NCBI GenBank assembly: GCA_007922305.1
Contig: ML677334.1
Location: forward strand, 58,529,453 to 58,593,452
Source of the DNA: Dermatemys mawii
Lineage: Eukaryota > Chordata > Testudines > Dermatemydidae
Length of the DNA: 64,000 bases
Direction: 5' to 3'
Shown: in pieces, positions 1-13,308 of the stretch
Layout of the letters: each line of letters begins with the position of its first letter
Position numbering within the stretch: position 1 is the first letter of the stretch
Position numbers and translations under genes: made by a program
The notes under the pieces: generated by a model
What the model saw: only the letters and a program-made list of their open reading frames with translations
What the model was told of the DNA's origin: nothing
Database searches by the model: none

Positions 1-506
1 GACTTTCAGCTTAATTCATTGTTCGATGTACAGAACTTGCCTTTGTGTGATTGATCCGGGCTGCTGAGCACTATCAGCAACTTGCATCACTGCCACTATT
101 GCTTTGAAAATGGCAGGAGAGACATGACTAGTTGGTAGCGCTCAGAAGTATCAACCCCATCTGTAGATGTGATTTCTCATTATACAAAATTAAAATTCAA
201 CCCCTCCAATCTTAAATATACAGACAAGATATATCAATTCTTCAGGGCAGGGATAGTGTAATATCATATGTTTGGACAGCACCTAGGACAACAGCATGGA
301 AGATGTGTTCTTGGTAATATTACCACTTATTCTAGATAACTTTATATAATACACCACTTTGTGCATTTTTACACAAGTTAAATTGTGATTGTGCAAATAT
401 ATCTGGTATAACATTCCTAATCTGTCTATGTGTATAAACATATTTTTATGTCTATACACAGGCAAACCTTGTTAATCCACATTCAATAACAGCACCTTAA
501 AATGTA
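1..506. other. Unannotated AT-rich stretch
   Basis: No gene, repeat family or regulatory site that I can support is visible here. The first 100 bases (GCTGCTGAGCACTATCAGCAAC) loosely resemble the GCTGAGCACC-type palindromic repeats seen more clearly near 22.2 and 57.2 kb, but the match is too weak to call. The open frames are short and show no family motif. Confidence 0.4.
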
Positions 507-766
507 TGGAAGGAAGAAGTGTAGTTCAGTGGTTAGAGCAGGGGACTGGCAGTTCAGATAGATGGATTCTATTCTTGACACTGACTCATTGCCTGACCAA
601 AGGTGAATCATTTAGCAGCTCTGTGCTCAGTTTACTCATGTTTAAAATGGATATAATAATACTCTACAGCATTTTACAGGGGTATTATAAGGCTTACTTA
701 ATTAATGTTTGTCAAGAGCTTTGAGATCCTTCAAAAAAGGTACTGAACATTATAAATATATATTTA
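507..766 (+). repeat. MIR-like tRNA-derived SINE
   Basis: The 5' part (GTAGTTCAGTGGTTAGAGCA) is a degenerate tRNA-type A box region. The centre reads TGACTCATTGCCTGACC and TTAAAATGGATATAATAATAC, as in the MIR core (control: TGACC...AAAATGGGGATAATAATA). The 3' part (TTAATTAATGTTTGTCAAGAGCTTTGAGATCC) resembles the tail of sauropsid MIR relatives. It is a non-coding, non-autonomous retroelement that would have depended on LINE machinery. It is an old, mutated copy. A second copy of this family lies on the minus strand at 52.4-52.7 kb. The family is named from memory of the consensus. Confidence 0.75.
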
Positions 767-3700
767 AGTAGCAAAATATTGTTACTATAACTGAATATAT
801 ACAGAGCAGAAATTTATTGATAACATATTATAAAGAATCATGATATCATCAAGTACTAAGTCTTGTATTTCTGTGTCTCCAAAGCTCAAATTGAAGTCTA
901 GGGGAGCTGTGGATGGACCAGAAGGACTGGTTCTGACCCTAAAAGCAGTGAATTGCACAAAAGTCAACCACAGATTTCCCCCGCTAGCCTTTAGAGCAAG
1001 TCAGACAAAAATTAGTCACTCGTGAGATTACACTGATGTGCAATCAAGATGGAGCAAAGAAAGTGTTTTAAGTGAATAAAACTTTTAGAAAATCAATAGT
1101 TTTTGAAAAACAAATTTACATATATTGCATCTAAAAGAGTTTTCAAAAATAGTTTCTGGGGCAGAACTCAGAACTGTTAAAGGAAGCGTCTGAGCTTGGG
1201 GAAATTACAGTCAAAAGGCAAGGTAGGTTAAATAAGTCCTTTTGTACAGTGCCATGCTGTTAACCATTGCTCCTTTACATATTGTGTACCATATGACTGG
1301 GAGCTCATAGACTCAAGAACTGTACATAATATAAGTTTTAGTGATTGCATGTGCACTATGGCCCCATTTCAGGGAAACATAACTGTGCTTAAGTTTCTCT
1401 CTCCTCTAAAAAACATTTAAGTACATGCCTAACATTAAGCACATTCTTAAGTGCTTTTCTGAATAAGGCTACTTTCCTGAACGGGAGCCTGTATGTGAAT
1501 TTACCCAGGACTGATTAAAACTTGCACTGGGCTACTTTTAAATCCAGGGAAGGGATTCTTTAGTGATATGTGGAAGACAGTCTCTTAATTGGTTGTCCCA
1601 AAGTCCCATCAAGAATCCAGGACATATCCCCAGAATATTACAATGTCCTTTCTCAGTTGCTTCATTTTCTGCTGCAACTTTATGGTAGGAAAGTGCTTAT
1701 GATGCATGATGAAAGAGGTGCTTGTAGACCAAGGATAGGCTCTAGAAGTTGTGGAGACAGCTGGATTGCAGTAGTTGTACTTGGAGTGAGCGTTCCTACC
1801 CGAATAGTATTTATTGCTTAGATTTAAAGTAGTTCTCAGTCTATTGATCACAACCCCCAAGGGAATGCTAATAGTTATTTGTGAGAGGATTGCAAACCTG
1901 TCTCCATTCCTTATCTCTGAACCTCCGCTGACAATGATTTTCAGAGTCAGATGGCAAGAACACCACATAAAGAATTGTACCACTTCCCACAGTGCCTCAC
2001 TTGAATTGCCTGGCCCCTCCTCTGAGATCTAGCACAGAGTTGGTTGACTGCTGATTAACTTTTGAGGGTATCATAATATAAAATGAAATGTAGCATTAAC
2101 TTTGACCACTAAGATATTTATTCATTAACACAGGGATGGGGGCATAAGTCAAAAACAAAATAAAGAAAATGCAAGTTAAGGTTTATACGCTATCCTTAAT
2201 TTGTCATATAATTACATGATCAGCATACTAATCTGACTGCCTTTCCATAGGGCTGTGTTTAAATAGCACAACCTCATTCCACTGGCAGAGGAAGAAGCTC
2301 CATTGACTGAGATTATATATCACTACTTTCCCAGCAGTCTTGAAGCACTCTTAGTCTATGTCCTTACTGCCAATACTTGTTGAGGTCAACACTATAACCT
2401 GACCTGGCGTTCACCTTGACTAGCTATAGTGATGTAAAAACTACCTGGGTCTTGTCTCCACTAGGATTTTACAGTGAGAGTGGCAACTCGAGTTAGCTAT
2501 TTCACTGAAAAAATGCACCTTTTTGTCGATGAAGACATAGCCTTAGTCAGTGGCATACTGAATGAGGGGAGAACATGAGCGGGAGGAGGAAAATAAGTCA
2601 CCTGTTTGTTAAGGTTTTTGTGCCGCAATCAGAAATGTGGGGGATTAATAAGGAAATTAGCTTTTTGTTGTCCTGGTGGAGCATTCCTCTTTAGGTAGAA
2701 TGTTCTGTCTTAAAAAAAATAGATAGAGAAACAAAATTACAGGGTGGACTGGATGTTTTACGTGATTGATGGTAGATACAGAGCCTTTCAAGCTAGGTGA
2801 CTGGTTCAAATCTGGCCCAAGTCAGTAGAGACTAAAAGCAATTACAGTCTGATATCTGATGGGGGCCTATGTGAGATGAATTGGTTGTCTAAGTTCAGTT
2901 TCTAGTTCACGTAACAGAAAACACGATCACGTTTGGCACTAATTGACATCCTGCTGGAGTATAAATAGAGTGCCCAACGTCTGATTTGGCATGGAGGTTC
3001 TATAACTCTCTCATCTTTAGAAAGTGTCCTGCCAGATCTTCCCAATGGTTCCTCACAGGATTCAGTGCGGACTGGAAAGTATTTTACTGGGTCCTGCTTG
3101 TGTTATATTGCTGGATACACTTTAATCTTCAGCATTGCAAGCAATATGGCATCATTCATAACCAACGAATTCAGCTAAAAATGAGAACGAAAGCAAACAA
3201 AAATGTAAATATTTTTGAATGTAAATTCTAAAAAGCATAGATGATGTATAATAAAATGATACATGCTGTCAGGGCTCTTGCTAATAGTACCAGAGTGTCA
3301 TCTAATTTTTGATTTGGCTGCCAGAACTCATGTGCACTTGATGCAGGTTTTCTGATCCAAACCACTTATGAGACAATATTCTTGATTCACAAGCCCTTCT
3401 CTGATGGCATGTATTTATTTACATATAACAATAAGTAAAACTTCCAAATGCCTTAGGGCTGAGAACTGACACTGGACAAAATGAATTGACTTGTAACTTT
3501 AGCCACGTACAGCTAACTGAGAGACAATGGCTAAGTTCACTGGTGGTGTATAGGTTACAACCCTATAGACTTACATGAGAGTTGTGCCCACTCCCAGTAG
3601 CTATGAATCTAGCTACTCATATTTTACTGACAGAATAATGGAGAGATAAGAAGAATGAAGAACAGCCCTTTGCTAGGGAATTTCATTTTCTAAATTAGAC

Positions 3701-6069
3701 ACAATTTAGTTATAGGAGCCTGTAAAAGTGTTTAAAATGATAAAATGCAAGGATTTCTGTCCTCCTTTATCTTAAGAAGAGCTACAAGGATTTACAATGA
3801 ATATGATTAAAAGCAAATATATATATTGCAGCTGGTTTCAGACTTTGGTTTCAGACCTGAATGGATTTTAACTGCTGAGTGACAAACCCTTGCAAATGGA
3901 ATTAATAATGGAAATTCTGGCTTGTTTTTAACTAAAGTGGTGCTGCTATAACACTAGAGCTCTGTACTGCCCTAGGTCTACTCACAGATCTCCTAGTGAC
4001 AGTTATAGGCTAAAGATATAACAGTGACCCAAGTTAAAAGTTACAGTTCAACATATCATAAGATTTCATGCAGTAGCTCCGTGGACTAAAATGAATTTAC
4101 CACATGGAATCTCACAACATATTATGTGGTAACTCAGAAAATAACTTGGATCACCACTGCACAGATATATAATATGCATTAACAGCATTTATAGACACTG
4201 ATCTATGAAGTCATTTTCCTACAATACCTTCAGACCTTTGGTATGAAGCAGAAAAAAAAACCATCATTAAAGCTATGGTTTGCCAGACAATTACTTTGTC
4301 AAATCTCAAGAAATTGCATAATAAATTGTATACATGCATCAAACATGAACAGCAGAGGGGTATAACAAGCTGTGTATTTCCAGTCCACTTGTTCTTTCAT
4401 CTAAACAGTAGCTTTTGTTTTGAAGAGCAAACCCATATTCTTTTCAAAGCCATGCATAAAATGTGCATATACATTTATCTATTAAACTAAGTAGAAATAA
4501 TTGAAACACTTAATATGCACAGTAATAAGGAAACGCACGAACAACTTCATTATTAATGTCTATTGATTATTTATGTTTTCAAATAGGCAAATGTAGCTGC
4601 TAATATTTTATCATGTTAGTCTATATGTTCATTTTGGCTTTACCTGTTTATTGGCAAATTTACTATACACATTATGGGGTGTTTTTATTGCTGTACACTC
4701 ATTTGCTATATGCATAACTGAGGTCAGTTTACGAACTGACTAGTGTTTATTCAATTTGATTACTATGTAGCACTACTGAGACTATTCCCCCTTTGGAAAA
4801 TTAACTGTACAAGGAAGCCCAGTAAATCTTTACTTAAAAATTCCAAACTTTAGATTGATTTCAGTAGTGGGTCTGTATTGATCTAAAAAGCTTTGCATTC
4901 CTAACTAAAAACTAATCTTTATTTCACCCTTTAGTGACTGCAACCATAAATATGTTCACTCGTACTGGAGTTTAGTGGATTAATGGTTATTGGAGATTGT
5001 GGCTTCCAACTGAGGTTGGTAAACCTTAACCTTTGGAGGACAACATGAAGGCATTTACCCTATGTCATCTATAATAGCTAGGTCCATTTTTGACAGTTAC
5101 CTGAGGGTTAAAGAGGAGACAGAGCAGGCAATAGGAAATAGAGTGCCAGCACCTCACTTTAGCTATTAATCAATTATTAGACAGACTACTGTATCTGACT
5201 CTTTTTCTGATTCAAAAGCATTGAAATGAATCAGTATGTTTCCTTCATGATACCAGGTAGGAATTTTAAATGTTTTCGAGCATGATATCTTGTAGCAGAA
5301 TTAGTTAGGTCTTAAAATTAAGACACAACTAATGTGTCTTTTTGTCTCATATTTTCACATTATTCGTGAGAGATACTTTATGCGAGTTAATGCAGCTTCT
5401 CTCACTGTGCCTAATAGAGGATTTTTGAAGGCAGCTTGCAGGGAGCTTTACATTATAGTCAACTACAATAAGTTATCACTGAAAACAGAATTATATCAAT
5501 TGTTACAAAAACATTAATTGCACTAAAGCTTTAAAGTAAGGTTTATTCCTCAACATCATTTTCAGAAATAGATGTCAATGAGAATGTGTTTAAGCTATGA
5601 AGTATTTGGTCCTGCAAACCCTCATTCAAACAACTCATTCTTACTCAAGAAAGTAATTCAATTGAAATCATGTGAGTAGTGATTATCCCTATAAGTAAGG
5701 TTTGCTAGGTCAGGACCTAACTTTTCATTAAACGTAATAGAAATAATTGAAAACAAAATGTTTGTTCACAAGCAAGAAAGGGAAGGTTTCAGTGGAAAAT
5801 GGAATACACAAAATGGTAGATATCCATGACAAAGGTAATAGGCACAATTCAATATTCCTTGCTCAAAAAAACCCCCTACTGACTTCAATGGGAGACAAGA
5901 TTTTCTTGTGAAAGAAGTACTAAACTGGGCCCAGTGCAGTGGCTTTATTTTAAGTTGTGTGATTTTACAACTCTTACTCCTGCAAGTATTCCCATTTGAC
6001 TTCAATGGGTCTACCCAGGTGAGAAAAAGTTTGCAACACTGGATCCTTAGTTTGGAGATGAGTCTTAAA
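767..6069. other. Long unannotated AT-rich interval
   Basis: About 5.3 kb without a recognisable gene. All open frames are under 125 codons, without domain motifs, and often open on both strands at once. The only recurring pattern I see is TGACTTCAATGGG at 5880-5892 and again at 5997-6009, the core of palindromic sauropsid repeats. Nothing else is supported. Confidence 0.45.
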
Positions 6070-6358
6070 CCAGGTCTACACTACCACATTAAATCAATCT
6101 AAGTTACGCTACTTCAGCTATGTGAATAATGCGTGTGAAGTCGATGTAGCTAGATCCACTTACCGCAATGTCTACACTGTGCTATGTCAATGGGAGATGC
6201 TCTCCCACTTACCTTACTCTTCTTGGGGAAGTGGAGTACAGAAATTGATGGGAGAATGCTCTCCCATTGATTTAGCTCATTTTCACGAGACCTACTAAAT
6301 CAATGCCACTGCATTGATTGCAGCAGCACCGATTTAGTTCTGTAGTGAAGATGTACCC
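6070..6358. mobile_element. MITE-like DNA transposon remnant
   Basis: The left end reads CCAGGTCTACACTACCAC, and the right end reads TGTAGTGAAGATGTACCC, whose reverse complement GGGTACATCTTCACTACA is an imperfect inverted repeat of the left end. Inside there is a second imperfect inverted pair (GGAGATGCTCTCCCA / GGGAGAATGCTCTCCCA). There is no coding capacity. GGTCTACACTAC termini recur at 26.84 kb and 51.3 kb. The transposase superfamily cannot be told from this copy. Confidence 0.55.
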
Positions 6359-8047
6359 TAATTTAATGTCATTCTTCCTGTCTTTGTCAGTTTTTATTTT
6401 TGTAAATCATATTCCTGAGAAGGGAGATTGCTTTTGTAATACTAAAGAATTGCAGTTATTGGCAGCTGTTGCAAACAATTTTAGTCAATATAAGTCCTCC
6501 AGGACATTTTCTCAATATCAAGGTAATCAGGGCCGGTGGGATCTGATCTGAGAACAATTCCTACAACAGCTTTCTAATCTTGGACCAAAAATCACAATGC
6601 CAGAAGACATGCTGATGGCTTATTGTGCCTTGACATTCTATCCTAATATCGTCTTGTAAATTTTGCATCTGTTTGGTTTATTGGTTCAAACAAACAAAGA
6701 TAAGGGGATTACAGGAATACTGAATATCTGGTAGGGGCATCTAGGCTATCCTTATTCAGCAATTTCATTTGTCTTGTGTTTATCCTCATAACGTTATTCC
6801 CCTCTCCCTTATTTCCTCATTGAAAATTGATGAATAAGTCACCAAGAAAGATTAATAAAACATAGATATATGTTGTCACAGGTGTGACCAGAATTCAACT
6901 GTATACTGTCCTCACCGAGGGGATTTGTGGATGCTCACACAAACCCCTTGTTAACAGAGCCAACTGTAGGGCTCTGTAAAGGAATCTCAGTTTCAATAAT
7001 AAAGGAAGCCTCTAGCTCTTTCCTTTGCAAGTCAGCCTTTAAGATGCAAACCGATTAGAGAGAGCGGAAAGAATACGTTGCTGCACTCCACTTCTACAGC
7101 AGGAGACTGTGGGCACTAAATCTCTCTCACACACATTTTAGGTATAAGCCAGCTAAATTTCTAGGCTAGCCTAAAAAATCAGCTCACTTAAAGCCTTATA
7201 CTCAATGCCTGGTGTATAGTGGTGTGATAATCAGAACAGACAGAAATTGGTTACATTTCAGAGGGAGTCAGCGAAAAACTGTTTTACAACTCACCCCAAA
7301 GTGCTGAGGCCAACTCTAATTATTAAAATGTTCAGTCCCCCTCTGAAGGCATGTTATTGATGCAACTGTGCAAGCCACTGGACGGGGAACTCTTTTCTTG
7401 CCTCTCCTGCTGCTACCTCCAGGTATGCATGGCAGGGAGAGACACCTAATACGTTATGTCTGCACTTACAGTGGTGTGTAGCATACAGACACTGCACACT
7501 CCCCTAGCATGGGTACAAATAGCACTGCAGATGTTGAGGCACTGCTTAGGTGAGTGGAGTAAAGACATGTTGGAACCTTAATAGTCCTCTTATCACATCC
7601 CCTGCAGCCCTCCATTCCAGCAGCACACAAGGAGCTGCTAGAGAAGAATTGGGGCCAAGTTGTTTTGCCGCAGTCATTGGGAATCCTGTAGCCATGGTAG
7701 CCCATCTGTACTTCCACCAGAATTTGCCTGCTCAGCCCCAGTCTGCAGAAAGAAAAGCCTCTCCTCCGATGCACCACTCAGAAGAGATCCCCTAGCATGA
7801 TCCTGAGGATACCCTGTCCCCACTTTTGACATCACTTGGAGAGAGCTTCAACACTCAAGTGAAAACTGTCAAACTCATGAATCCAAGGTGACCTGTTCTC
7901 AGTCTCCACCTGACCGTCACACAGCCAGAGTCTGCAGCCAGAGTCACACAGCTACCACTGCTTATTGCAAAAGACACAGGACACTTGCATGCCAATTCTG
8001 CTCCTGTAGCTTTGAAGAACAGCTGCCTGGAAGAGAAGTCAGTTCCT
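6359..8047. other. Unannotated interval
   Basis: No gene recognised. At about 6880-7020 there is a stretch beginning TGTCACAGGTGTGACC and containing AATAATAAAGG, which could be an old LTR fragment, but no matching end or target duplication was found, so it is not called. The 7466-7795 region is open in both directions for 80-100 codons without family features. Confidence 0.35.
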
Positions 8048-8395
8048 AGACTCATACATTTTAAGGCCAGAAGGGGCCATCGTGATCATCTAGTTTGACA
8101 TCCTGCACATGGCAGGCCACAGAATCTCACCCAGTGCCTCCTGTAATAGACTGACTGACTTTGGCTGAATTACTGAAGTCCTCAAATCATGATTTAAAGA
8201 TTTCAAGTTACAGAGAATCCACCATTTACACTAGTTTAAATCTGCAAGTGACCCATGCCCCATGCTGCAGAGGGAGGAAAAAAATCCCCAGGGTCTTTGC
8301 CAATCTGACTTGGGGGGAAAATCCTTAACAATTCCAAATGTGGCCATCAGTTAGACCCTGAGCATGTGGGCAAGACCAATCAGCCAGACACCTGT
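8048..8395 (-). mobile_element. CR1 LINE 3' end, truncated
   Basis: Read on the plus strand it starts CATTTTAAGGCCAGAAGGGG and CATCGTGATCATCTAGT, which is the reverse complement of a CR1 3' terminus. It continues through the CR1-type motifs GAGAATCCACCATTTACAC, CTGCAGAGGGAGGAAAAAAA and CCCTGAGCATGTGGGCAAG. The element therefore lies on the minus strand with its 3' end at about 8048. It is 5'-truncated and non-coding, as is usual for CR1. This subfamily differs from the copies at 22.4, 31.4 and 34.8 kb. Confidence 0.8.
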
Positions 8396-9060
8396 GAGCC
8401 TCAATGAGTTATTGAGGATGAGAAAGCACAGTGAATCAGAGAGGTGGGTCACAGGTGGGTGGGGAAAAGAGTGTGAAATTGATGCTTTTCTGGGGAAAAA
8501 GAGTATGGAATTGATAAATTGTTGGAGTGTGGAGAAAAAGAAGGAGAGAATTTTGTCCAGGTAACATCATGTGTATCACTGAGTGAGGCAGAAAATTTTT
8601 TGGGAGCCTCTTGTTAAAACTGTGGAGCATATCACTCATTGTATTCTAGCTAAGATCTAAGTGGTGTCACGTAAAGTAATAATTCCATCTCCTTTGAGAA
8701 TGCAACACAACTTAGAGTATTATAGGCAAAATACAAAGAAATTAAAAATGACCAAATTATTTCACATGGACTTGATGTGCATTGAGCAGCAACAAAATTG
8801 ACTTGATCAACAGAAATAGCTGCTTCTAAACTAATATGATTTATTGAGTTAAAAATCCTCTATTTCACATTGCTTAAATCTGGATCTACATGATGACAAA
8901 TCCAAACGTGCCATTTAAGTTTATCATGTAAATAATAATGAGTTTTCAAAATTAGAATGCAGATCAAAATAGGTCTTTAAATTGCAATGGTCTCTTGGGT
9001 CAAAAATGCCCTTATTGAATAGTTCACAAATAAGAATAGTTTAGATTGTGAGCTTCTATT
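8396..9060. other. Unannotated AT-rich stretch
   Basis: No recognisable gene or repeat. The open frame on the plus strand around 8364-8564 is not supported by any motif. Confidence 0.4.
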
Positions 9061-9165
9061 CATTAAGGCCCATGTGAGTAACTTACACATTTGAGTAGTA
9101 CTGTTGAAGTCAGTGGGACTACTCAGATGTGTAAAGTTAATTACAGGTATAAGTGCTTGCCGTGC
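9061..9165. mobile_element. TTAA-flanked palindromic MITE fragment
   Basis: TTAA (9063-9066) is followed directly by GGCCCATGTGAG, and the centre holds TGAAGTCAGTGGGA (9105-9118) flanked by imperfect inverted arms (TTGAGTAGTACT / GACTACTCAGATG). The layout matches the complete copy at 52,485-52,616. The right end is not clear. Confidence 0.5.
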
Positions 9166-9245
9166 TTAGACTGTTAGCGTCTCAGTCCAGGGGCTAGTTT
9201 TTCTTGTACAGTACCAAGCACTTTATCAGCACTTAGACTATAGTA
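9166..9245 (+). repeat. L2/MIR-type 3' tail remnant
   Basis: The string TTAGACTGTTAGCGTCTC...GTACAGTACCAAGCACTTTATCAGCAC follows the pattern of the sauropsid L2-like tail (TAGATTGTAAGCTC...TGTACAGCGCCTAGCAC). Similar, clearer tails lie at 26,430 and 47,618. It is old and fragmentary. Confidence 0.4.
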
Positions 9246-12200
9246 TATATTATCAGGAAAATAATATTTATAGCAAAACCTTGTTTATGCAATGTGATAT
9301 TTTGTATTTTGTTTTGTAATGTAGTATTTTACTGTAGAAAATGTAAGTAAAAAGAATAGGGACAAATTTTTAGGTGTGGGCTGTGAGTGCACCTTTAAAA
9401 ATGATGGGTCCCACTCCCTGCACCTGCATTTGCACCCTTAGACCAGCAAATAACAACTTGCCAGTTTGCATGGACAAAATCTGCATGTAGAAATGTGAGA
9501 TTCTGTGGGAGTTCTGCTTGCTCCCAGGTTTGACATTTTGGCCTTTAATGTTTAAACAGCAAAGTTATTCTTGTAATTGTTCAGCAGAAGGGAAATGTTT
9601 TCCTCTTCGACGCAGTTCTCACCAACAAAAGGATGGAACCTGCCGTGATTCCATGGGTAAATCTCAGTCCTGTGCAGAAGGCCCACACAAAATCTTTGTA
9701 CCAGTTAAATTCCACTTAATCTCTCCAACCCCCCCCCCCAAATAAGCCTTATTTTGAGGGTTTAAGTGGGGTTGAAGTGGCCCATAGGCCTTGTACTGTC
9801 CCTCTGTAAAAAGACAAGGTGTAAAAACAACCAAAGTCCAACTGTTTGAAGGACAAAACAAATAATCAAGGGCAGATTAGGCAAAATCAGCATCTTTTCC
9901 CACTCTGCACCCATCTCATTCTATATAGACAGAATCCATCTCTTCCTACTTCCTTTGAGTTAATTGTAACTTGCATTGAGTAGTATCATGGAGAGAGGCA
10001 TAAAAAGCAGCAACAGTAATAGTGCTCAAGGGGAATTAGCAGCTCTACTGCAGAACAGAAATCTCTGAGTAAATGTCCTGGCAATAACTGAGCCAGTTTG
10101 ATACCAAAGTCCACACACAAAATTCCCCTCATATAGTACAGTCAAGAATTTGAGTATGGTAAGCCTCAGGGCACAATGGGAGCCCATTTATAGTGTTCAG
10201 CATTTAGCTGACATTTTGTTTATTTAGGTTTTTTATAGTTATTTTTTGTCTTGGCAGATAAATACTCATGGCCAAATAGTGCTTTTACAGCATTGGCACC
10301 TGTAGGGGGCAATGTAGAGTCCTCCACCTCCACCCCGGGGGGAGCACCAGCAGGTATTATGCTTCAAAGAGAAGAGTGGGCATCATCTCTTTCAGATGGG
10401 AGATCTAAACCTGTAGTAAGAACATCTTTCAGTGATTTATTTAAGCTTTATTCAAGAGTTCTCTTTCCCGATTGGCTAAAGTGCTGCTTGTAAAATGCAC
10501 TGCAACATCACCAGTCATTTCATGCTATATGCTATATTTTTTCTCCTCTAGGCAAACGAAAGTGATGCTATCATAATTAGGACAATATCATGGCAATTAT
10601 CTCAGTGACAGAACCTGTGATTTTGAGGTTTTAATTCTCATAAGACATATATAAAGATGGGTCTGAACCAAAACCCTAGATCCAAACTCAGAGTTATAGG
10701 GAAAATCAGTTCTGAAGACAAATGTTGTGGCTGACCCCAACACAATAATTGGCTGACAGTAAATACTGGATCCAAACACTGGAGAAGTTAAGATCCAGAA
10801 CCAAATTTTACTGCTCAAGGTCTGAATTAATGTTCTCAGACTGGCTGTGTTCAGGGTACCCCACCTTTGCAATGCAGTGGAGATGCTGGCTGGCTCTTTG
10901 GAAAGGCTTTCCTCTGTCCTCTTGAGCACAGCGAAGATATTGGCAGGCTTTGTAGTCCCACTGGAGAGTCTGTGCCCATTTGTCTGTGTTTTCTTTCCCC
11001 CATATAAGGAGGTGAAGACATTCTGCTGCTGATCCCCACAGGTCTCCCCTGTAAGAATAAGGACATCCACGCTTGTCCCTGCAAGGCAATGTAGACATCC
11101 CACAGTGAAGATGGGTTTACCCAAAGAAAGGGAGGCCCAGGGATCAGTACTGAACACGCATACCAGAAAAGGTAGAGAGAAAAAAACCGCAAGATAACAA
11201 ATGTTAATTAAATCCATGACTGAATCAAAATGTACTCTAATTCACCATTAACATTTTTCCAAACAAACTCAAATTGTTGCTCACTAGTTGGTCTTCTCCA
11301 AAATGTTTATTGAAAATAAACAGACTTTCTCTAAGATTCCATTGAGCAGGTATCAGATATGGAGAGCTCCCTCCCTTCCCCATCACCCTTCTGCATCAAA
11401 GCAAAGACTTAATGATTTACATTGTTTGAAGAGTCATTCAAGCAATTCCACCTGGTCAGTAGCACAGGGTACTTCCTATATACGTTGGTGCAAGAGCCAT
11501 TTTGCTGCTAAAGCTCTCAGGATGTGTTAAGAGCTGCACAGGAATGACCGAGGTGATTGCAAAACGTTCAGTGCAATGATCTGCATGCTTTGTGCATTTT
11601 TTTGGGACTGTCTGGAAAATGATATAGAATCAGATTAAGGCAGCATGAAAAATGAACACGCAGCACATCAACACAGTCTTCATCCTTAACAGCATATGCT
11701 AGGTAGTTCTCCATTATCAGATGAAAGAAACTCTGGAGACAGAGATCAAAGGGTTCGCTTTCAAGAGATCTTGTCATGCAGCTTCTTAAATGATAATGTA
11801 AAGGTTTTAAAAAACATTTAGCATAATTTCTACTAAGTGTCACAGCCTAGTGAACCATTAAAAGTGAGCTAGTTCACTGAACCGAACTGAAGTGAACAGA
11901 TGGAATTCCACCCTCAGTATGCTTGAGAGACTCCATGAACAATACAAAGTCTTCTTTTAAATCTCCTCCTCTGAGCTCGTTACCCGTGCAAATATGTGGT
12001 GGGCTCTACAGTCACAAAGGCTGTGGCTCTCTCCTCTAGTAAGTCATTCTGTACTGTAGGATTTTTTAAAAATGTACTTTAATTTAGTTTTGCTTTTTCT
12101 CTTTGTTTCTCACATAATGTGAGGGTGGGAAAAGAGGAGGGACACCCTGATTTCAGCTTGCCAAAGCTTTTTGCCTTACAATCAATCCCATTTTCTCCAG

Positions 12201-13235
12201 ATTTCACTTAAAAACAAAACAAAGCATTTTCCTTGAGAACAGATATTTTTGCCCCTGCTGAAATTCCTCAGGGGTCTGTGGCTTAGGCACTGTTGCCGCG
12301 GTTGCGCTTGTGCTCTCTTCTTTACATTTTCTTTCCTGCTACCCTGCATAATAGACAAATAATGCTGCACAGGTATGCGTGACCTTGCTCTCTCCCTACC
12401 CCTCTGTTTTAAGAGCTGTTTACGAGTTAATCTTCATGGAAATTTGGATCTTTATCGCAGGGCTGATATTTCCACAGAGTTCGTGATTTTGTGAACAGAG
12501 TGTGAGCCATCTATCTCCTCAGGCCACTTTACAGTAAAGGCCAGTAGGGTGCCTCTAAGCTTCAGCAGGCCATGTAAATCAGTTATGCAGCAATCCTAAG
12601 GATAATCAGCCTGGTGTGGAGGAGAGAATCTGTACCCACTTTGTAGCTGGGAGGTGCAGAATTGCTCAGGGGGACAGAGAAATTATGTAATATGCTCCTG
12701 TTCCCCCAGAAGCAGCCCCTTCTCCTCACAATCCAGTCTAGACTGCAAGGTTACTCCAGGACTAGGGTTGCAGTTACAGCTGCACAGGTAGCTCACAGGG
12801 GAAAGACATAGCATCCTTTCCCCCTCAGACAACATGTACCTTTACTGGAGTGCTGTGGTTGCTGAGGGAGTGGGGGTTTTCTTCTCCCATTTCTACTCCT
12901 CAGAGTCGGGGGGTGGATTTTCAGCTTGATGAACTCTATGTCTCCCCTTAAGGGGCTTGACTGCCATATGTAAAGTGGCCAGGCTAGCTGGAGTCATGGA
13001 TTCTGCCCCGAGGAGAGACTGGGTGGCTGATACATGGCCACATGAGAAGATTACTCCTCCTCCGGATATGTCCTGCCTTCCAAAGCCCAGACCAGCAGAA
13101 AAGGTTCTCAGGCCCCCTTGCTGAGGTCAGTAGTAGACCTAATTTTGGCCCAGGTTCATTTTCACAGCACACAGAAGAACAACTTGTGAGGATCAATAGG
13201 TTAGTGGTCTGAGTCTTCTCTGTCCTCAACCAGAT
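9246..13235. other. Unannotated interval, including the longest non-TE open frame
   Basis: No gene can be supported. A 206-codon frame on the minus strand (10597-11217) begins with a hydrophobic stretch but shows no domain. Two other frames on the same strand are open over the same bases, so it looks like a chance open region. A run of nine C lies at about 9731-9739. Position 9361-9500 has weak palindromic character (GTGCACC repeats). Confidence 0.4.
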
Positions 13236-13308
13236 TTAAACTGGTGTAACTCAGTAGACTTCAGTGTTACTCCCAATTCACCAGTGCAAGTGAGATCAGA
13301 ATCCCGCC
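13236..13308. repeat. Short palindromic sauropsid repeat
   Basis: AAACTGGTGTAACTC and, further on, GAATTGGGAGT/CACCAGTGCAAGTGAGATCAG flank a GACTTCAGTG core. The halves are imperfectly self-complementary (CTGGTGTAA against TTCACCAG). A second copy is at 18,651-18,720, with TTTACACCAGTGTAACAGATCAG. It has no coding capacity. Confidence 0.45.

Noticed and set aside
6880..7140. Possible solo LTR starting TGTCACAGG
   Set aside because: No matching CA end, target duplication or second copy was found in the window.
10597..11217. 206-codon minus-strand open frame with a hydrophobic start, the longest outside known repeats
   Set aside because: No domain or motif is recognisable, two other frames on the same strand are open across the same bases, and by a rough geometric estimate about one frame of this size is expected by chance in 64 kb of six-frame sequence. 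Conservation or transcript data would be needed.
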